Shown here in pieces: positions 51,288 through 60,116 of a stretch of 64,000 nucleotides of DNA (positions are counted from its first letter, which is position 1; each line of letters starts with the position of its first letter). The translations under genes and the position numbers were made by a program. The DNA comes from Streptomyces sp. SID12488 (GTDB lineage: Bacteria > Actinomycetota > Actinomycetes > Streptomycetales > Streptomycetaceae), in NCBI RefSeq assembly GCF_010548275.1, contig NZ_JAAGLT010000025.1, forward strand, positions 62,001 to 126,000, read 5' to 3'. The notes under the pieces were generated by a model. It had not been told where the DNA came from, did not search any database, and saw nothing but the letters and a program-made list of their open reading frames with translations.

Positions 51288-51825
51288 GGTGCATAAATAC
51301 TGCATCAGGACGGCGACCCCCGGCGACCTCGACGGCGCGCGGGCGGTCATGCTCGACACCGTCTACCGCGACTTCGAAACGGGCTATGTGCCGCGCTGGC
51401 ACGGTGACATCGTCGACCCGGCGTCCGCCTATCTCGCGCCCGCCCGTCACACCCTCCTGGTCGCGGTCGACGAACGCGACGCGAGCATCGCGGCCACTGC
51501 CGCCCTCGACTCGCGCGGCCCGCTCCATCCGCCGAACCCGCGCCATCTCGCCGAGCGCTATCCCTCGGGCGCCACCGCGCAGTTGCGTCGGGTGTACGTC
51601 CGTCCCGAGCACCGCAGGCGCGGGCTGGCCCGGCGACCCGTGGACGAACTGCTGGCCTTCGCGGCGGCCGACGGCGGCTATCGCGCCGTGTATCTGCACA
51701 CGGACCCGTCGGTGGCCGGTGCCGAGGGGTTCTGGCGGTCGCTGGGGAAGGTCGTGCACGACGAGCGCGAGGACGCGTGCGGCGGGCAGGGTGTCGTGCA
51801 CTTCGAGGTTCCACTGGCGCGGTGA
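51283..51825 (+). CDS. GNAT family N-acetyltransferase
   Basis: 180-residue acetyltransferase that uses acetyl-CoA. It begins IRTATPGDLDGARAVML. The acetyl-CoA-binding motif A is AQLRRVYVRPEHRRRGLARR (R/Q-x-x-G-x-A form), followed by YLHTDPSVAGAEGFWRSLG. No Shine-Dalgarno precedes ATG 51283, and the start lies inside a 15-bp palindrome, so translation or transcription may be blocked directly by a repressor. It is flanked by the two Zur-like boxes. The acceptor substrate is unknown. Confidence 0.85.
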   Translation: MQVHKYCIRTATPGDLDGARAVMLDTVYRDFETGYVPRWHGDIVDPASAYLAPARHTLLVAVDERDASIAATAALDSRGPLHPPNPRHLAERYPSGATAQLRRVYVRPEHRRRGLARRPVDELLAFAAADGGYRAVYLHTDPSVAGAEGFWRSLGKVVHDEREDACGGQGVVHFEVPLAR

Positions 51826-51881
51826 CCACCGCGCCAGTGGCAGTCGGCGGTGGTCGGCGGTGGTCGGCTCGGGCTGGCTAT

Positions 51882-51896
51882 TGGAAATGATTATCA
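51882..51896 (+). promoter_or_regulatory. Zur-like box 2 (importer / MFS operon)
   Basis: TGGAAATGATTATCA is a close match to Streptomyces Zur boxes (TGAAAATGATTTTCA type). It lies 107 bp upstream of the substrate-binding lipoprotein start. Confidence 0.75.
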
Positions 51897-52002
51897 GCTA
51901 GGCTCCCGTTTCTGTACGGCCGACCCGTCCCTGTACGGCTCCTCCGTGCTGCCCACCCCTGTGTGAAACCCCCTGTGTAGACCCCTTACGGAACCGAGGA
52001 CC

Positions 52003-53511
52003 ATGCGCACCCCCCGCCGTCGCCGACTGCTCGTCGGACTGCTGCTCTCCCCGCTGCTCACCGGCTGCTTCGCCGCCGGCGGCGACGACAGCGACTCGTC
52101 GTCCGGCTCCGCCTCCGACTCCGGTTCCCGGCTGCGGGTCGCGCTCGCCTTCCCGCCCGCCGAGAACCTCTCGCCGTACGGTGCCGACGCCACCCTCCTC
52201 AGCCGGCTCGGCGTCACCGAGGGCCTGACCGCCCTGGACGCCAACGGCTCCGCCGCTCCCGCGCTCGCCGAGTCCTGGACCCGCAAGGACGCCCGCACCT
52301 GGCTGTTCACCCTGCGCGAGGCGACCTTCCAGGACGGCACCGACGTCACCGCGCCCACCGTCGCCGCCGCCCTCGCCCGCGCCACCCAGGCCGAGCCCGA
52401 GCCCGCCGCCCTCACCGGCGTGACCCTCACGGCGAAAGCCGCCGGTGAAGGACGTATATCCGTCACCACCGCCGAACCCGACCCCGTGCTCCCGCTGCGC
52501 CTGTCCAGTCCCGGCCTCGCCGTGCTCGGGCCCAAGGCGTTCGCGAAGAAGGGCGCCGTCGACCCGGTCGGGACCGCCACCGGACCCTTCGAGCTGACGA
52601 AGACCACCGGCTCCACCGCCGCCACCCTCGACCGCTTCGACGACTACTGGGGCGGACGCGCCCAGGCCGCCGGGATCGACGCGAGGTTCATCGCCGACGG
52701 CACCGCCCGCGCCAACGCCCTGCGCACCGGCCAGGTCGACATCGCGGAGGCGATTCCCGTCGCCCAGGCCGCCTCCCTGGACAAGGCGACCCGCCGCGAG
52801 ACCGCCACGGCCCGCACCACCTCCCTGCACCTCAACACCAGGTCCGGCGTGTTCGAGGACGCGAGGCTGCGGGCCGCCGCCCGCGCCGCCGTGGACACCT
52901 CCGCGCTCGCCGACGGTGTCTACGAAGGCCACGCCGACGCCGGTCAGGGCATCTACGGCCCTGCGCTCACCTGGGCCGAGGGCAAGCGCGTCCAGCCCAC
53001 CGGACGCGCGAAGGCGGCAGCGTCCAAGGGCGCGTCCGTCACCCTCGCCACGTACGACAATCGGCCCGAACTCCCGGAAGCTGCCCAGGTGTTGAAGCAG
53101 CAGCTGGAGAAGGCGGGGTTCAGGGTGAAGCTGGAGGTGCGGGAGTACTCGCGCCTCGAAAGCGACGCGCTCGGCGGCAAGTTCGACGCCGTCGTCGCCG
53201 CCCGCAACACCATGCTAGACACCGGCGACCCCGTCTCCGTCCTCGCCGGCGACTACACCTGCGACGGCGGCAACAACCTCTCCCTGCTCTGCGACAGGAA
53301 GGTCGACCAGGCCGTCGCCGAGGCCGAGGGCATCGAGGACACCGCCGAGCGCCAGGACGCGGCCATGGCGGCCGAGGCGCTGATCCTCGGCGACGACGCC
53401 GTCGTCCCCCTGGTCCACCAGCGGATCATCACCGGCGTCGACGCCGGCGTACAGGGAGTGCTCCTCGATCCGTACGAGCGCACGCTGGTCGGTACCGGAA
53501 CGCGGCGCTGA
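52003..53511 (+). CDS. Dpp/Nik-type ABC substrate-binding lipoprotein
   Basis: 502-residue SBP family 5 protein of the oligopeptide/nickel type. The lipoprotein signal ends in LLTGC (Cys at about residue 22), with an acidic Ser/Asp linker. The mature protein begins VALAFPPAENLSPYGADATL and has LTALDANGSAAPALAESW, TWLFTLREATFQDGTDV and GTATGPFELTKT. Relatives bind peptides, nickel-histidine or opine-type metallophores. A Zur-like box upstream points to a zinc or zinc-metallophore ligand. The stop is followed after 3 bp by the permease. Confidence 0.88.
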   Translation: MRTPRRRRLLVGLLLSPLLTGCFAAGGDDSDSSSGSASDSGSRLRVALAFPPAENLSPYGADATLLSRLGVTEGLTALDANGSAAPALAESWTRKDARTWLFTLREATFQDGTDVTAPTVAAALARATQAEPEPAALTGVTLTAKAAGEGRISVTTAEPDPVLPLRLSSPGLAVLGPKAFAKKGAVDPVGTATGPFELTKTTGSTAATLDRFDDYWGGRAQAAGIDARFIADGTARANALRTGQVDIAEAIPVAQAASLDKATRRETATARTTSLHLNTRSGVFEDARLRAAARAAVDTSALADGVYEGHADAGQGIYGPALTWAEGKRVQPTGRAKAAASKGASVTLATYDNRPELPEAAQVLKQQLEKAGFRVKLEVREYSRLESDALGGKFDAVVAARNTMLDTGDPVSVLAGDYTCDGGNNLSLLCDRKVDQAVAEAEGIEDTAERQDAAMAAEALILGDDAVVPLVHQRIITGVDAGVQGVLLDPYERTLVGTGTRR

Positions 53512-53514
53512 CCC

Positions 53515-55275
53515 GTGCGAGGTCGTGTGGGCACGCTCCTGTGGCGTGCCCTGCTCGCCGCGCTCCTCGTGTGCGGGATCGGTCTGCTGCCCTGGCTGAC
53601 CCGCACCGACCCGGCGTTCACCGTGCTCAAGGCGCGGTCGGCAGAGCGCGAGGCCACCCCGGCCGTGCTCGCCGACATCCGTGACCAACTCGGTCTCGAC
53701 GCCGGTCCGTTGCGGCTGCTCGGGGACTGGCTCGGCGGGCTGCCGCGCGGCGACGCCGGGCGGTCCTGGATCTCCGGGGCCGAGGTCATGCCCGATGTTC
53801 TGCAGGCGCTCGGCGCCTCGCTGCTGCTGATGGCCGTGGCGCTGACCATCGCCATCCTCGTCGCCGCTCTGGTGTGCGCGCGGACGTTGTGCGGCGGTGG
53901 GCGGCGGCGCGGTGGTGGCAGCGGGTCGGCGATGGTCGCCGCGCTGCCCGAGTTCCTCACCGCGTCCGTGCTGGCCACCGTCGTCGGCGTCCAGCTCGGC
54001 TGGCTGCCCGCCCTCGGCTGGTACGGACTCCAGTGGACGATCCTGCCCGGCCTCGCCATCGGTCTGCCCGCCGGTGCGCTGCTCGGACGCCTCCTCGACG
54101 ATCTGCTGCCCGGCGCCTTCGCCGAGCACTGGGCACTGGCCGCCGCCGCACGCGGTATCCCGGCCCGGCGCATCGCGGCCCAGGCCGTCCGGCGTTGTCT
54201 GCCCGCACTGCTCCCCAACGCCGGGCTGTTCGTCGTCGGGCTCACCGGCGGCTCGGTCGCCGTCGAGCAGATCTTCGACATCCCCGGGCTCGGCCGCACC
54301 GCCCTCCAGGCCGCCATCGCGCAGGACCTGCCCGTCCTCCAGGCGAGCACCCTCGCCCTCGTCCTGCTCGCCGCCCTCGCGGCGGGCGCGACCAGGGTCA
54401 CGGCCCGGCTGCTCATCGGCCCCGCCCTGCGCGACGGCGGCCTCTCCTCCCTGCACCGGCCCGCACCCCCCGCCCGCCGCACCCCGCCCCTGCTGTACGC
54501 CGGGGTGCTGTTCGGCGTCGTCGCCCTCGGCCTGCCGCGCGATCCCCTCGCGCTTGACACCCGCGCCCGGCTCCAACCCCCTTCCTGGACACACCCGTTC
54601 GGCACGGATGCCCTCGGCCGCGACGTCCTCGCCCGCGTCGGGCACGGCGCCCTCGACACGCTGCTGCTCGCCTCCGCGATCAGCGCCGCCGCCCTCCTGG
54701 CCGGGCTGGTGCTCGGGCTGGTGCCCCGGCTGTCCGGACCGCTCGTCGACACCGTCAACGCGATACCGCCCGTACTCGCCGCGCTGCTGGTCACCGCGGT
54801 CGTGGGCAGTGGCGGGGCCACCCCCGCGCTCGCCGTGACCGTCGTCGCCTGGGCGCCGCTGGCCGCGCACACCGCCGCCCTGCTGCGCCAGGAACGGGCC
54901 ACCCTCCATGTCACGGCCACCCAGGGTCTGGGCGCCGGACGCTGGTACGTCCTGCGCCATGAACTCCTGCCCGCCGCGCTGCCCCCGGTCACCCGGCACG
55001 CCCTGCTGCGGCTGCCCAGTGTCGCGCTCGCCCTGGCCGCCCTCGGCTTCCTCGGCCTCGGCGCCCAACCGCCGTCCCCGGAATGGGGGTTGCTCCTCGC
55101 CGAGAACCAGCCGTACGCCGAACGCGCCCCCTGGGCGGTCCTCGCCCCCGCCGCCGTACTCGCCCTGCTCGGCGCCCTGGCCGTCACCGCCACGGGCCTC
55201 ACGGTCCGGCGACCCAGGAAGGCGCTGCGAACGACCCAACCACGCCCGGGGGCATGGGAGTTGGCCTTCCGGTGA
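53515..55275 (+). CDS. Fused DppB-DppC-type ABC permease
   Basis: 586-residue protein carrying both permease halves that are normally separate. The first half (about residues 1-305) resembles DppB/NikB, with EYxAxx-type coupling sequence HWALAAAARGIPARRIAAQA and GGSVAVEQIFDIPGLG. The second half (about 320-570) resembles DppC/NikC, with THPFGTDALGRDVLARV, QGLGAGRWYVLRHELLPAA, and LAALGFLGLGAQPPSPEWG. It starts at GTG 53515. No ATP-binding gene follows; the next gene overlaps by 4 bp and is an MFS protein. Confidence 0.9.
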   Translation: MRGRVGTLLWRALLAALLVCGIGLLPWLTRTDPAFTVLKARSAEREATPAVLADIRDQLGLDAGPLRLLGDWLGGLPRGDAGRSWISGAEVMPDVLQALGASLLLMAVALTIAILVAALVCARTLCGGGRRRGGGSGSAMVAALPEFLTASVLATVVGVQLGWLPALGWYGLQWTILPGLAIGLPAGALLGRLLDDLLPGAFAEHWALAAAARGIPARRIAAQAVRRCLPALLPNAGLFVVGLTGGSVAVEQIFDIPGLGRTALQAAIAQDLPVLQASTLALVLLAALAAGATRVTARLLIGPALRDGGLSSLHRPAPPARRTPPLLYAGVLFGVVALGLPRDPLALDTRARLQPPSWTHPFGTDALGRDVLARVGHGALDTLLLASAISAAALLAGLVLGLVPRLSGPLVDTVNAIPPVLAALLVTAVVGSGGATPALAVTVVAWAPLAAHTAALLRQERATLHVTATQGLGAGRWYVLRHELLPAALPPVTRHALLRLPSVALALAALGFLGLGAQPPSPEWGLLLAENQPYAERAPWAVLAPAAVLALLGALAVTATGLTVRRPRKALRTTQPRPGAWELAFR

Positions 55276-56504
55276 CCATCCCCTCGACTGTCGGCCTGCA
55301 GGGCGAGGCACCCGCCCGGACTCGACTCTCACCGCTGCTACGGCTGCTGATCCTGACCCAACTCGCCTTCAACGTGGGCTTCTTCGCCGTTCTGCCTTTC
55401 CTCTCCGAGCACTTGGGGCAGGCGATCGGTATGGCGGGGTGGCTCGTCGGGTTCGTCCTCGGGCTGCGCACCTTCAGCCAGCAGGGCCTGTTCGTGGTGG
55501 GCGGCGCGCTCGCCGACCGGTACGGGATCCGGCCGGTGGTGCTCGTGGGCTGTGCCCTGCGCATCGCCGGCTTCGCCTGGCTCGGCTACGCCGACTCGAC
55601 CGCGACCGTCATCGGCGCCGTCCTCCTCATCGGCTTCGCCGCCGCGCTGTTCTCGCCCGCCGTCGAGTCCGAGGTGGCCCGGCAGGCGGTGGCCTGGGAG
55701 GAGCAGGGCAACGGTTCGCGGACCCGGGTCCTCGCGCTGTTCACCGTCGCCGGACAGGCGGGCGCCTTCGTCGGGCCGCTCCTCGGCGGGCTGCTGCTGT
55801 CCGTCGACTTCCGGGTGGTGTGCCTCGCGGGCGCCGGAATCTTCGTTCTCGTCCTCGCCGGGCACGCCCGGCTGCTCCCGCAGCACATACCCGGCCGGGA
55901 GCGCATACGCGTGAAAGGGGGCGTGCGCACACTGCTGCGCAACCGTCGGTTTCTCGCACTCTGCTCGGCCTACGGGGCCTATCTGCTCGCGTACAACCAG
56001 CTTTATCTGGCGCTCCCCGCCGAGGTGGAGCGCGCGACCGGCTCCCAGACCGCGCTGGCCTGGCTGTTCGCCCTGTCCTCGCTGCTCGTCGTGACCGCCC
56101 AACTGCCGGTCACCCGCTGGGTCGGCGAGCGGCTCGCCCTGCGCCGCTCGATGGTCGCCGGGATGCTGCTGATCTCCGCCGGGTTCACGGGGGTGGCCCT
56201 GGCCAGGCCCGCAGGGTGGACCGGCACGGCCGGGCTGCTGCCCGCGGCCGGCTTCGTCGTACTGCTCACCTTCGGCCAGATGCTGGTCGCCCCCGTGGCC
56301 CGCGCGTGGGTGCCCGACCTCGCCGAAGAGGGGCGGCTCGGCCTCTACACCGGCGCCCTTTCCTCGGTTTCCGGCCTGATCGTGCTGCTCGGCAGCTCGC
56401 TGACCGGCACCCTTCTCGACACCGGACTGCCTGCGGCCGTCCCCTGGCTGGTACTGGCCGCCGTACCTCTCGGGGCGATAGCGGTGCTGCCGCGCCGGGC
56501 CTGA
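55272..56504 (+). CDS. MFS transporter (MdtH/exporter type)
   Basis: 410-residue twelve-helix MFS protein. The start is GTG 55272, overlapping the permease stop (GTGA). The loop 2-3 motif is GGALADRYGIRPVVLVG. The N-terminal half has FNVGFFAVLPFLSEHLG, and C-terminal segments include VAPVARAWVPDLAEEGRLG. Placed with a peptide/nickel-type importer and a Zur box, it may export a metallophore, as CntE does for staphylopine in the cnt system. No nicotianamine-synthase-like biosynthetic genes are in the window, so this is only a hypothesis. Confidence 0.87.
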   Translation: MTIPSTVGLQGEAPARTRLSPLLRLLILTQLAFNVGFFAVLPFLSEHLGQAIGMAGWLVGFVLGLRTFSQQGLFVVGGALADRYGIRPVVLVGCALRIAGFAWLGYADSTATVIGAVLLIGFAAALFSPAVESEVARQAVAWEEQGNGSRTRVLALFTVAGQAGAFVGPLLGGLLLSVDFRVVCLAGAGIFVLVLAGHARLLPQHIPGRERIRVKGGVRTLLRNRRFLALCSAYGAYLLAYNQLYLALPAEVERATGSQTALAWLFALSSLLVVTAQLPVTRWVGERLALRRSMVAGMLLISAGFTGVALARPAGWTGTAGLLPAAGFVVLLTFGQMLVAPVARAWVPDLAEEGRLGLYTGALSSVSGLIVLLGSSLTGTLLDTGLPAAVPWLVLAAVPLGAIAVLPRRA

Positions 56505-56705
56505 AGCGTGGCCGGGGGAGCACCCCAGGGGGCCGGGTGGCACAGCCGTGGGGCACGCCGAATTGGTAGCGTCACACCACTCGCGCCGACAGGTACGGGT
56601 GAGCGTCGACCAGCACCACCGAGCAGCACCACCGAGCACGACCAAGCACCACGACCATGCACAACGACCACTGATACGCGTACGCGCTTTCGTACAGGGG
56701 GGCCC

Positions 56706-57617
56706 ATGGCCACGATTCGCAGGGCAGTCATTCCCGCCGCCGGACTGGGGTCCCGGCTGCTGCCGCTCACCAAGGCGACACCGAAGGAGATGCTGCCCGT
56801 CGGTGACAAACCCGTCATCGAACACACCGTCCGGGAGCTCGTGGCATCCGGCATCACCGACATCACCATCGTGGTGTCCGGCGGGAAGGGCCTGATCCAG
56901 GACCACTTCCGCCCCAACCCCGCCCTGGTCGACCAGTTGCGCGCCGACGGCAAGGCCGCCTACGCCGACGCCGTCGAGGAGGTCGGCGAGCTGTCCCGGC
57001 TCGGCCACATCACCTACCTCGACCAGCACGGTCCGTACGGCAACGGCACCCCGGTCCTCAACGCCGCCCGCAACTTCGGCGACGAGCCGATGCTCGTGCT
57101 GTGGCCCGACGATGTGTTCGTCGCCGAGGTACCGCGTGCCCAGCAGCTGATCAAGGCGTACGAGGCGACCAACTCCCCGGTCCTCGCCCTGATGCCGATG
57201 GACCCGGGCGACTCGCAGCGCTACGGCGTCCCCGTCGTCAAGGAGGACCTCGACGACGGTCTGCTCCGCATCACCGGCCTGGTCGAGAAGCCGCGCCCGC
57301 AGGACGCGCCCTCCTCGTACGCGGCCATCGGCGGCTACGTCATCACGCCCGGCATCATCGACGAACTCCGCGACCAGACCAAGCGCTGGTACGACCATCG
57401 CACCGGTGAGGTCTATCTCACGGACGCCATCAACGCCTACGCCGCCAGCCGGGCCGTCTACGGCCAGGTGATCCACGGCCGCTGGTACGACACGGGCAAC
57501 CCGCTCGCCTACCTCACCGCCCAGTTCGCGGCGGCGCTCAACGACCCGGAGTACGGGCCGCACCTGCGCCGCCTGGCGAAGGAACTGGAGGGCGAGGAGA
57601 CCGGCGGGGCCGAGTGA
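56706..57617 (+). CDS. galU: UTP-glucose-1-phosphate uridylyltransferase
   Basis: 303-residue GalU, making UDP-glucose from UTP and glucose-1-phosphate for cell-wall and trehalose synthesis. The nucleotide-binding AVIPAAGLGSRLLPLTKATP is complete. The sequence continues with EMLPVGDKPVIEHTVREL, MLVLWPDDVF (Asp, Mg2+), ITGLVEKP, and GRWYDTGNPLAYL. Length is typical. ATG 56706 follows a G-rich site. A dispersed repeat follows 16 bp after the stop. It is monocistronic. Confidence 0.96.
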   Translation: MATIRRAVIPAAGLGSRLLPLTKATPKEMLPVGDKPVIEHTVRELVASGITDITIVVSGGKGLIQDHFRPNPALVDQLRADGKAAYADAVEEVGELSRLGHITYLDQHGPYGNGTPVLNAARNFGDEPMLVLWPDDVFVAEVPRAQQLIKAYEATNSPVLALMPMDPGDSQRYGVPVVKEDLDDGLLRITGLVEKPRPQDAPSSYAAIGGYVITPGIIDELRDQTKRWYDHRTGEVYLTDAINAYAASRAVYGQVIHGRWYDTGNPLAYLTAQFAAALNDPEYGPHLRRLAKELEGEETGGAE

Positions 57618-57632
57618 CCCCGGGTCCCTTCC

Positions 57633-57719
57633 TGGGGGCTCCGCCCCCAGACCCCCGGTCGCGCTGAACGCGCTCGTCCTCAAACTCCCCCAGAGGGGGT
57701 ACCCCCGGACGGGCTGGAA
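57633..57719 (+). repeat. Streptomyces intergenic repeat (GGGGGCTCCGCCCCC type)
   Basis: Hairpin TGGGGGCTCCGCCCCCA at 57633-57649, then ACCCCCGG, then CTCGTCCTCAAAC, ending CCGGACGGGCTGGA: the layout of a repeat very common downstream of Streptomyces genes. The usual CAAACGCCGGACGG is interrupted by a second G/C hairpin (CCCCCAGAGGGGG) at 57686-57702. It probably also acts as the galU terminator. Confidence 0.7.
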
Positions 57720-57754
57720 GGCGCCGGAGTCGGCCGTGGGAGGATCCCCACACA

Positions 57755-58336
57755 ATGAGCGCTTCCCCGGCGGTACGGAGTCTGCGCGCCGCGGTGTTCG
57801 CCGCGGTGTGCGTGCTGCTGGCCGTCGCGGCGCACGGTCTCGGGACCGGCGGTACGCCGTCGGCGGAAGTAGGCGGCGTCGGGTTCGCGGCGGTGTTCGC
57901 CGCCGGGTGGCTGCTCGGCGGCCGGGAGCGGTCGCTGCCCGGGATCGGTGCCTTGATGCTGGTCACCCAGACGGGGCTGCATGCGGGGTTCGGGGCGGTG
58001 CGCGGCCGGGCCGTGGCGCACGCGCATCATTCCGGGATGCGGATGCCCCACGCCCATCTGCACGCCATGAGCGCCCACGCGGTCTCCGCGCACGTCGTCG
58101 CCGCTCTGGCCGCCTCCTGGTGCCTGCGGCGGGGCGAGGCGGCGTTGTGGTCGCTGCTGCGCTGGGCGGTCGCTTTCGTACCCGGCCTCGTCGCCTGGTG
58201 GCGGGACGCGCCCGTCGGGCTGCCCCGCACGGCTCCGGGGCGGGTGTCGTCGCTGGTGGCCGGGGTGCGCCGGCTTCTCCTGCGGTACGCGGTGAGCGGT
58301 CGAGGGCCGCCGACAGGGATTCCGTACACGCCCTGA
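57755..58336 (+). CDS. His-rich integral membrane protein, possible copper partner
   Basis: 193-residue protein with about four hydrophobic segments (VFAAVCVLLAVAAHGL, GFAAVFAAGWLLG, LPGIGALMLVTQTGLHAGFG, HVVAALAASW). Between helices three and four lies HAHHSGMRMPHAHLHAMSAH, with eight His and several Met, a likely Cu-binding loop. It lies 46 bp upstream of the YcnI-family copper protein. No named family is recognised. A copper-trafficking role is inferred from the loop and the neighbour. Confidence 0.7.
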   Translation: MSASPAVRSLRAAVFAAVCVLLAVAAHGLGTGGTPSAEVGGVGFAAVFAAGWLLGGRERSLPGIGALMLVTQTGLHAGFGAVRGRAVAHAHHSGMRMPHAHLHAMSAHAVSAHVVAALAASWCLRRGEAALWSLLRWAVAFVPGLVAWWRDAPVGLPRTAPGRVSSLVAGVRRLLLRYAVSGRGPPTGIPYTP

Positions 58337-58382
58337 AGGTCCCCGACACCAGTCACCAGTACGAAAGTACGGAGTTCCGCTC

Positions 58383-59117
58383 ATGTTCCCGACATGCATC
58401 ATTCTGCGCCGCGCCGGCGTCGTCACCGGTCTCACCGCCGCCGGTGTCCTCGCCGCTGCGGGCGCCGCCTCCGCGCACGTCACCGTGCACCCCGAGAGCT
58501 ACGCCAAGGGTGCCACGGACGGCGTTCTGACGTTCCGGGTCCCCAACGAGGAGGACACCGCGAGCACCACGAAGGTCCAGGTCTTCCTGCCCACCGACCA
58601 CCCCGTCCTCGGCGTGCTGGTCACCCCGGAGGCGGGCTGGACCGCGAAGGTGACGACCACCAAACTCAAGACGCCGGTCAAGACGGACGACGGGACGATC
58701 ACCGACGCCGTCTCCGAGATCACCTGGACCGGCGGCCGGATCCGGAACGGGGAGTACGAGGACTTCGACGTCGCGTTCGGTCAACTCCCCGACAACACCG
58801 ACCAGCTGGCGTTCAAGACCCTGCAGACGTACTCCGACGGCAACGTCGTCCGCTGGATCGAGACCGCTCAGGAGGGCCAGGACGAGCCGGAGAACCCGGC
58901 TCCGACAGTGAAGCTGACGGCGGCGGTGGCTGCGGAAGAGGGCGCTGGTGCCAGTCCCTCGGCGGCGGCCTCCGTGAAGAGCGACGCCGGTCAGGCCTCG
59001 GACTCGGCCAGTGACTCGACGGCTCGCGGGCTGGGGATCGCCGGGCTCATCGTGGGGGTACTGGGCCTGGCCGCGGCGGCGTTCGCGCTGGTCAGGACTC
59101 GGACTGCACGTTCGTAG
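58383..59117 (+). CDS. YcnI family copper-binding membrane-anchored protein (DUF1775)
   Basis: 244-residue protein. A signal peptide ends in ASAHVTVHPES, so cleavage would place His at the mature N-terminus, the Cu(II) ligand of the mono-histidine brace in YcnI. The DUF1775 domain (residues about 30-175) follows with TFRVPNEEDTASTTKVQVFLP and EITWTGGRIRNGEYEDFDV. Then comes a Ser/Ala linker and a C-terminal helix (GIAGLIVGVLGLAAAAFALV) with a basic tail. It likely holds copper at the cell surface. It follows the His-rich membrane protein in the same direction. Confidence 0.9.
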   Translation: MFPTCIILRRAGVVTGLTAAGVLAAAGAASAHVTVHPESYAKGATDGVLTFRVPNEEDTASTTKVQVFLPTDHPVLGVLVTPEAGWTAKVTTTKLKTPVKTDDGTITDAVSEITWTGGRIRNGEYEDFDVAFGQLPDNTDQLAFKTLQTYSDGNVVRWIETAQEGQDEPENPAPTVKLTAAVAAEEGAGASPSAAASVKSDAGQASDSASDSTARGLGIAGLIVGVLGLAAAAFALVRTRTARS

Positions 59118-59215
59118 AACAGGAGTTGCAGGAACTGCAGTAGTTGCAGGAATTGCGGGACCTTTGGGAGTTGCCGAACACGCGGTCCGCGCCTTGTCGC
59201 GCGGGCCGCACCACC

Positions 59216-60010
59216 TCAGCGGGAGACGGACTCGGGTACCAGTGCGCGCAACTGCTGCTCGACCGAGGCCATCGACGCGACGGGCGACGCCGTACGCGGA
59301 CGGGATGTGCGGTACAGCCACAGGATGTCCCGGCCGAACGACCAGACCAGCGTGCCCAGGGCCAGCGCGATCACGGCCTCTGTGGCGCCGAGGGGCAGGT
59401 AGCCGGAGGCGCCGAGCAGCAGCAGGATGCCCTGGAGGGCGGCCACGGTCTTGCGGGCGGTGCTCGGGGGGAGCGGGGCGTTCAGCCAGGGCAGAACGCG
59501 GGCGGCGGCGACGAAGGCATAGCGCATTCCGCCGATCAGCAGGACCCACGGGCCGAGCGACATCGACACGTACACGCTGAGCACGAGGATGAGGAACGCA
59601 TCGACCTCCATGTCGAAGCGCGCGCCCAGCGTCGAGCAGGTGCCCGTGCGGCGGGCGACCTTGCCGTCCACGCCGTCGAGGATCAGGGCCACGGCCGTCA
59701 GGCCGACGAACAGCGTGACGGGCGGCGAGCTGACATACGAGTCCGCGACCAGCGCCGTCACTCCGCCGACCAGCGTCGCCCGGCCGAGGGTCACCCGGTT
59801 GGCCGGGCCGAACGACTTCGACCCGGACCGGTGCAGCGCGCGGGAGAGAACGGCCCAGGTGGCGATCGCGAACGCCAGTCCGGTCAGCCAGCCCACCGGG
59901 CCCAGGCCGATCGCGGAGCCGAGCAGGACCAGCAAGAGGACCTGCAGGCCCGCCCCCAGAGCGGTCTCCTGCTGAACCAGCCTCGCCTCGTACGTGTTGA
60001 TCAGGGCCAC
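59216..60010 (-). CDS. CDP-alcohol phosphatidyltransferase family membrane enzyme
   Basis: 264-residue integral membrane enzyme that transfers a CDP-activated phospho-group to an alcohol. The complete signature D-G-x2-A-R-x8-G-x3-D-x3-D is visible in LDGVDGKVARR, TCSTLGARFDMEVD. About six to seven hydrophobic helices flank it. GTG 60010 has GGAGG 7 nt upstream. The N-terminal extension of ~60 residues with two helices is longer than in phosphatidylinositol-phosphate synthases. It is divergent from the dehydrogenase that opens the pterin-linked cluster, and is probably part of it. Confidence 0.88.
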   Translation of the reverse strand: MALINTYEARLVQQETALGAGLQVLLLVLLGSAIGLGPVGWLTGLAFAIATWAVLSRALHRSGSKSFGPANRVTLGRATLVGGVTALVADSYVSSPPVTLFVGLTAVALILDGVDGKVARRTGTCSTLGARFDMEVDAFLILVLSVYVSMSLGPWVLLIGGMRYAFVAAARVLPWLNAPLPPSTARKTVAALQGILLLLGASGYLPLGATEAVIALALGTLVWSFGRDILWLYRTSRPRTASPVASMASVEQQLRALVPESVSR

Positions 60011-60116
60011 CGCGAGTCCTCCGCCGTATGTACAGAGTGGATCATGCCGCGTACTGTGCGCGGACTGTGCACCCCGCAGTACGTGAGCAACTTCCCAAGC
60101 GTTCAGGAGGACTCCG

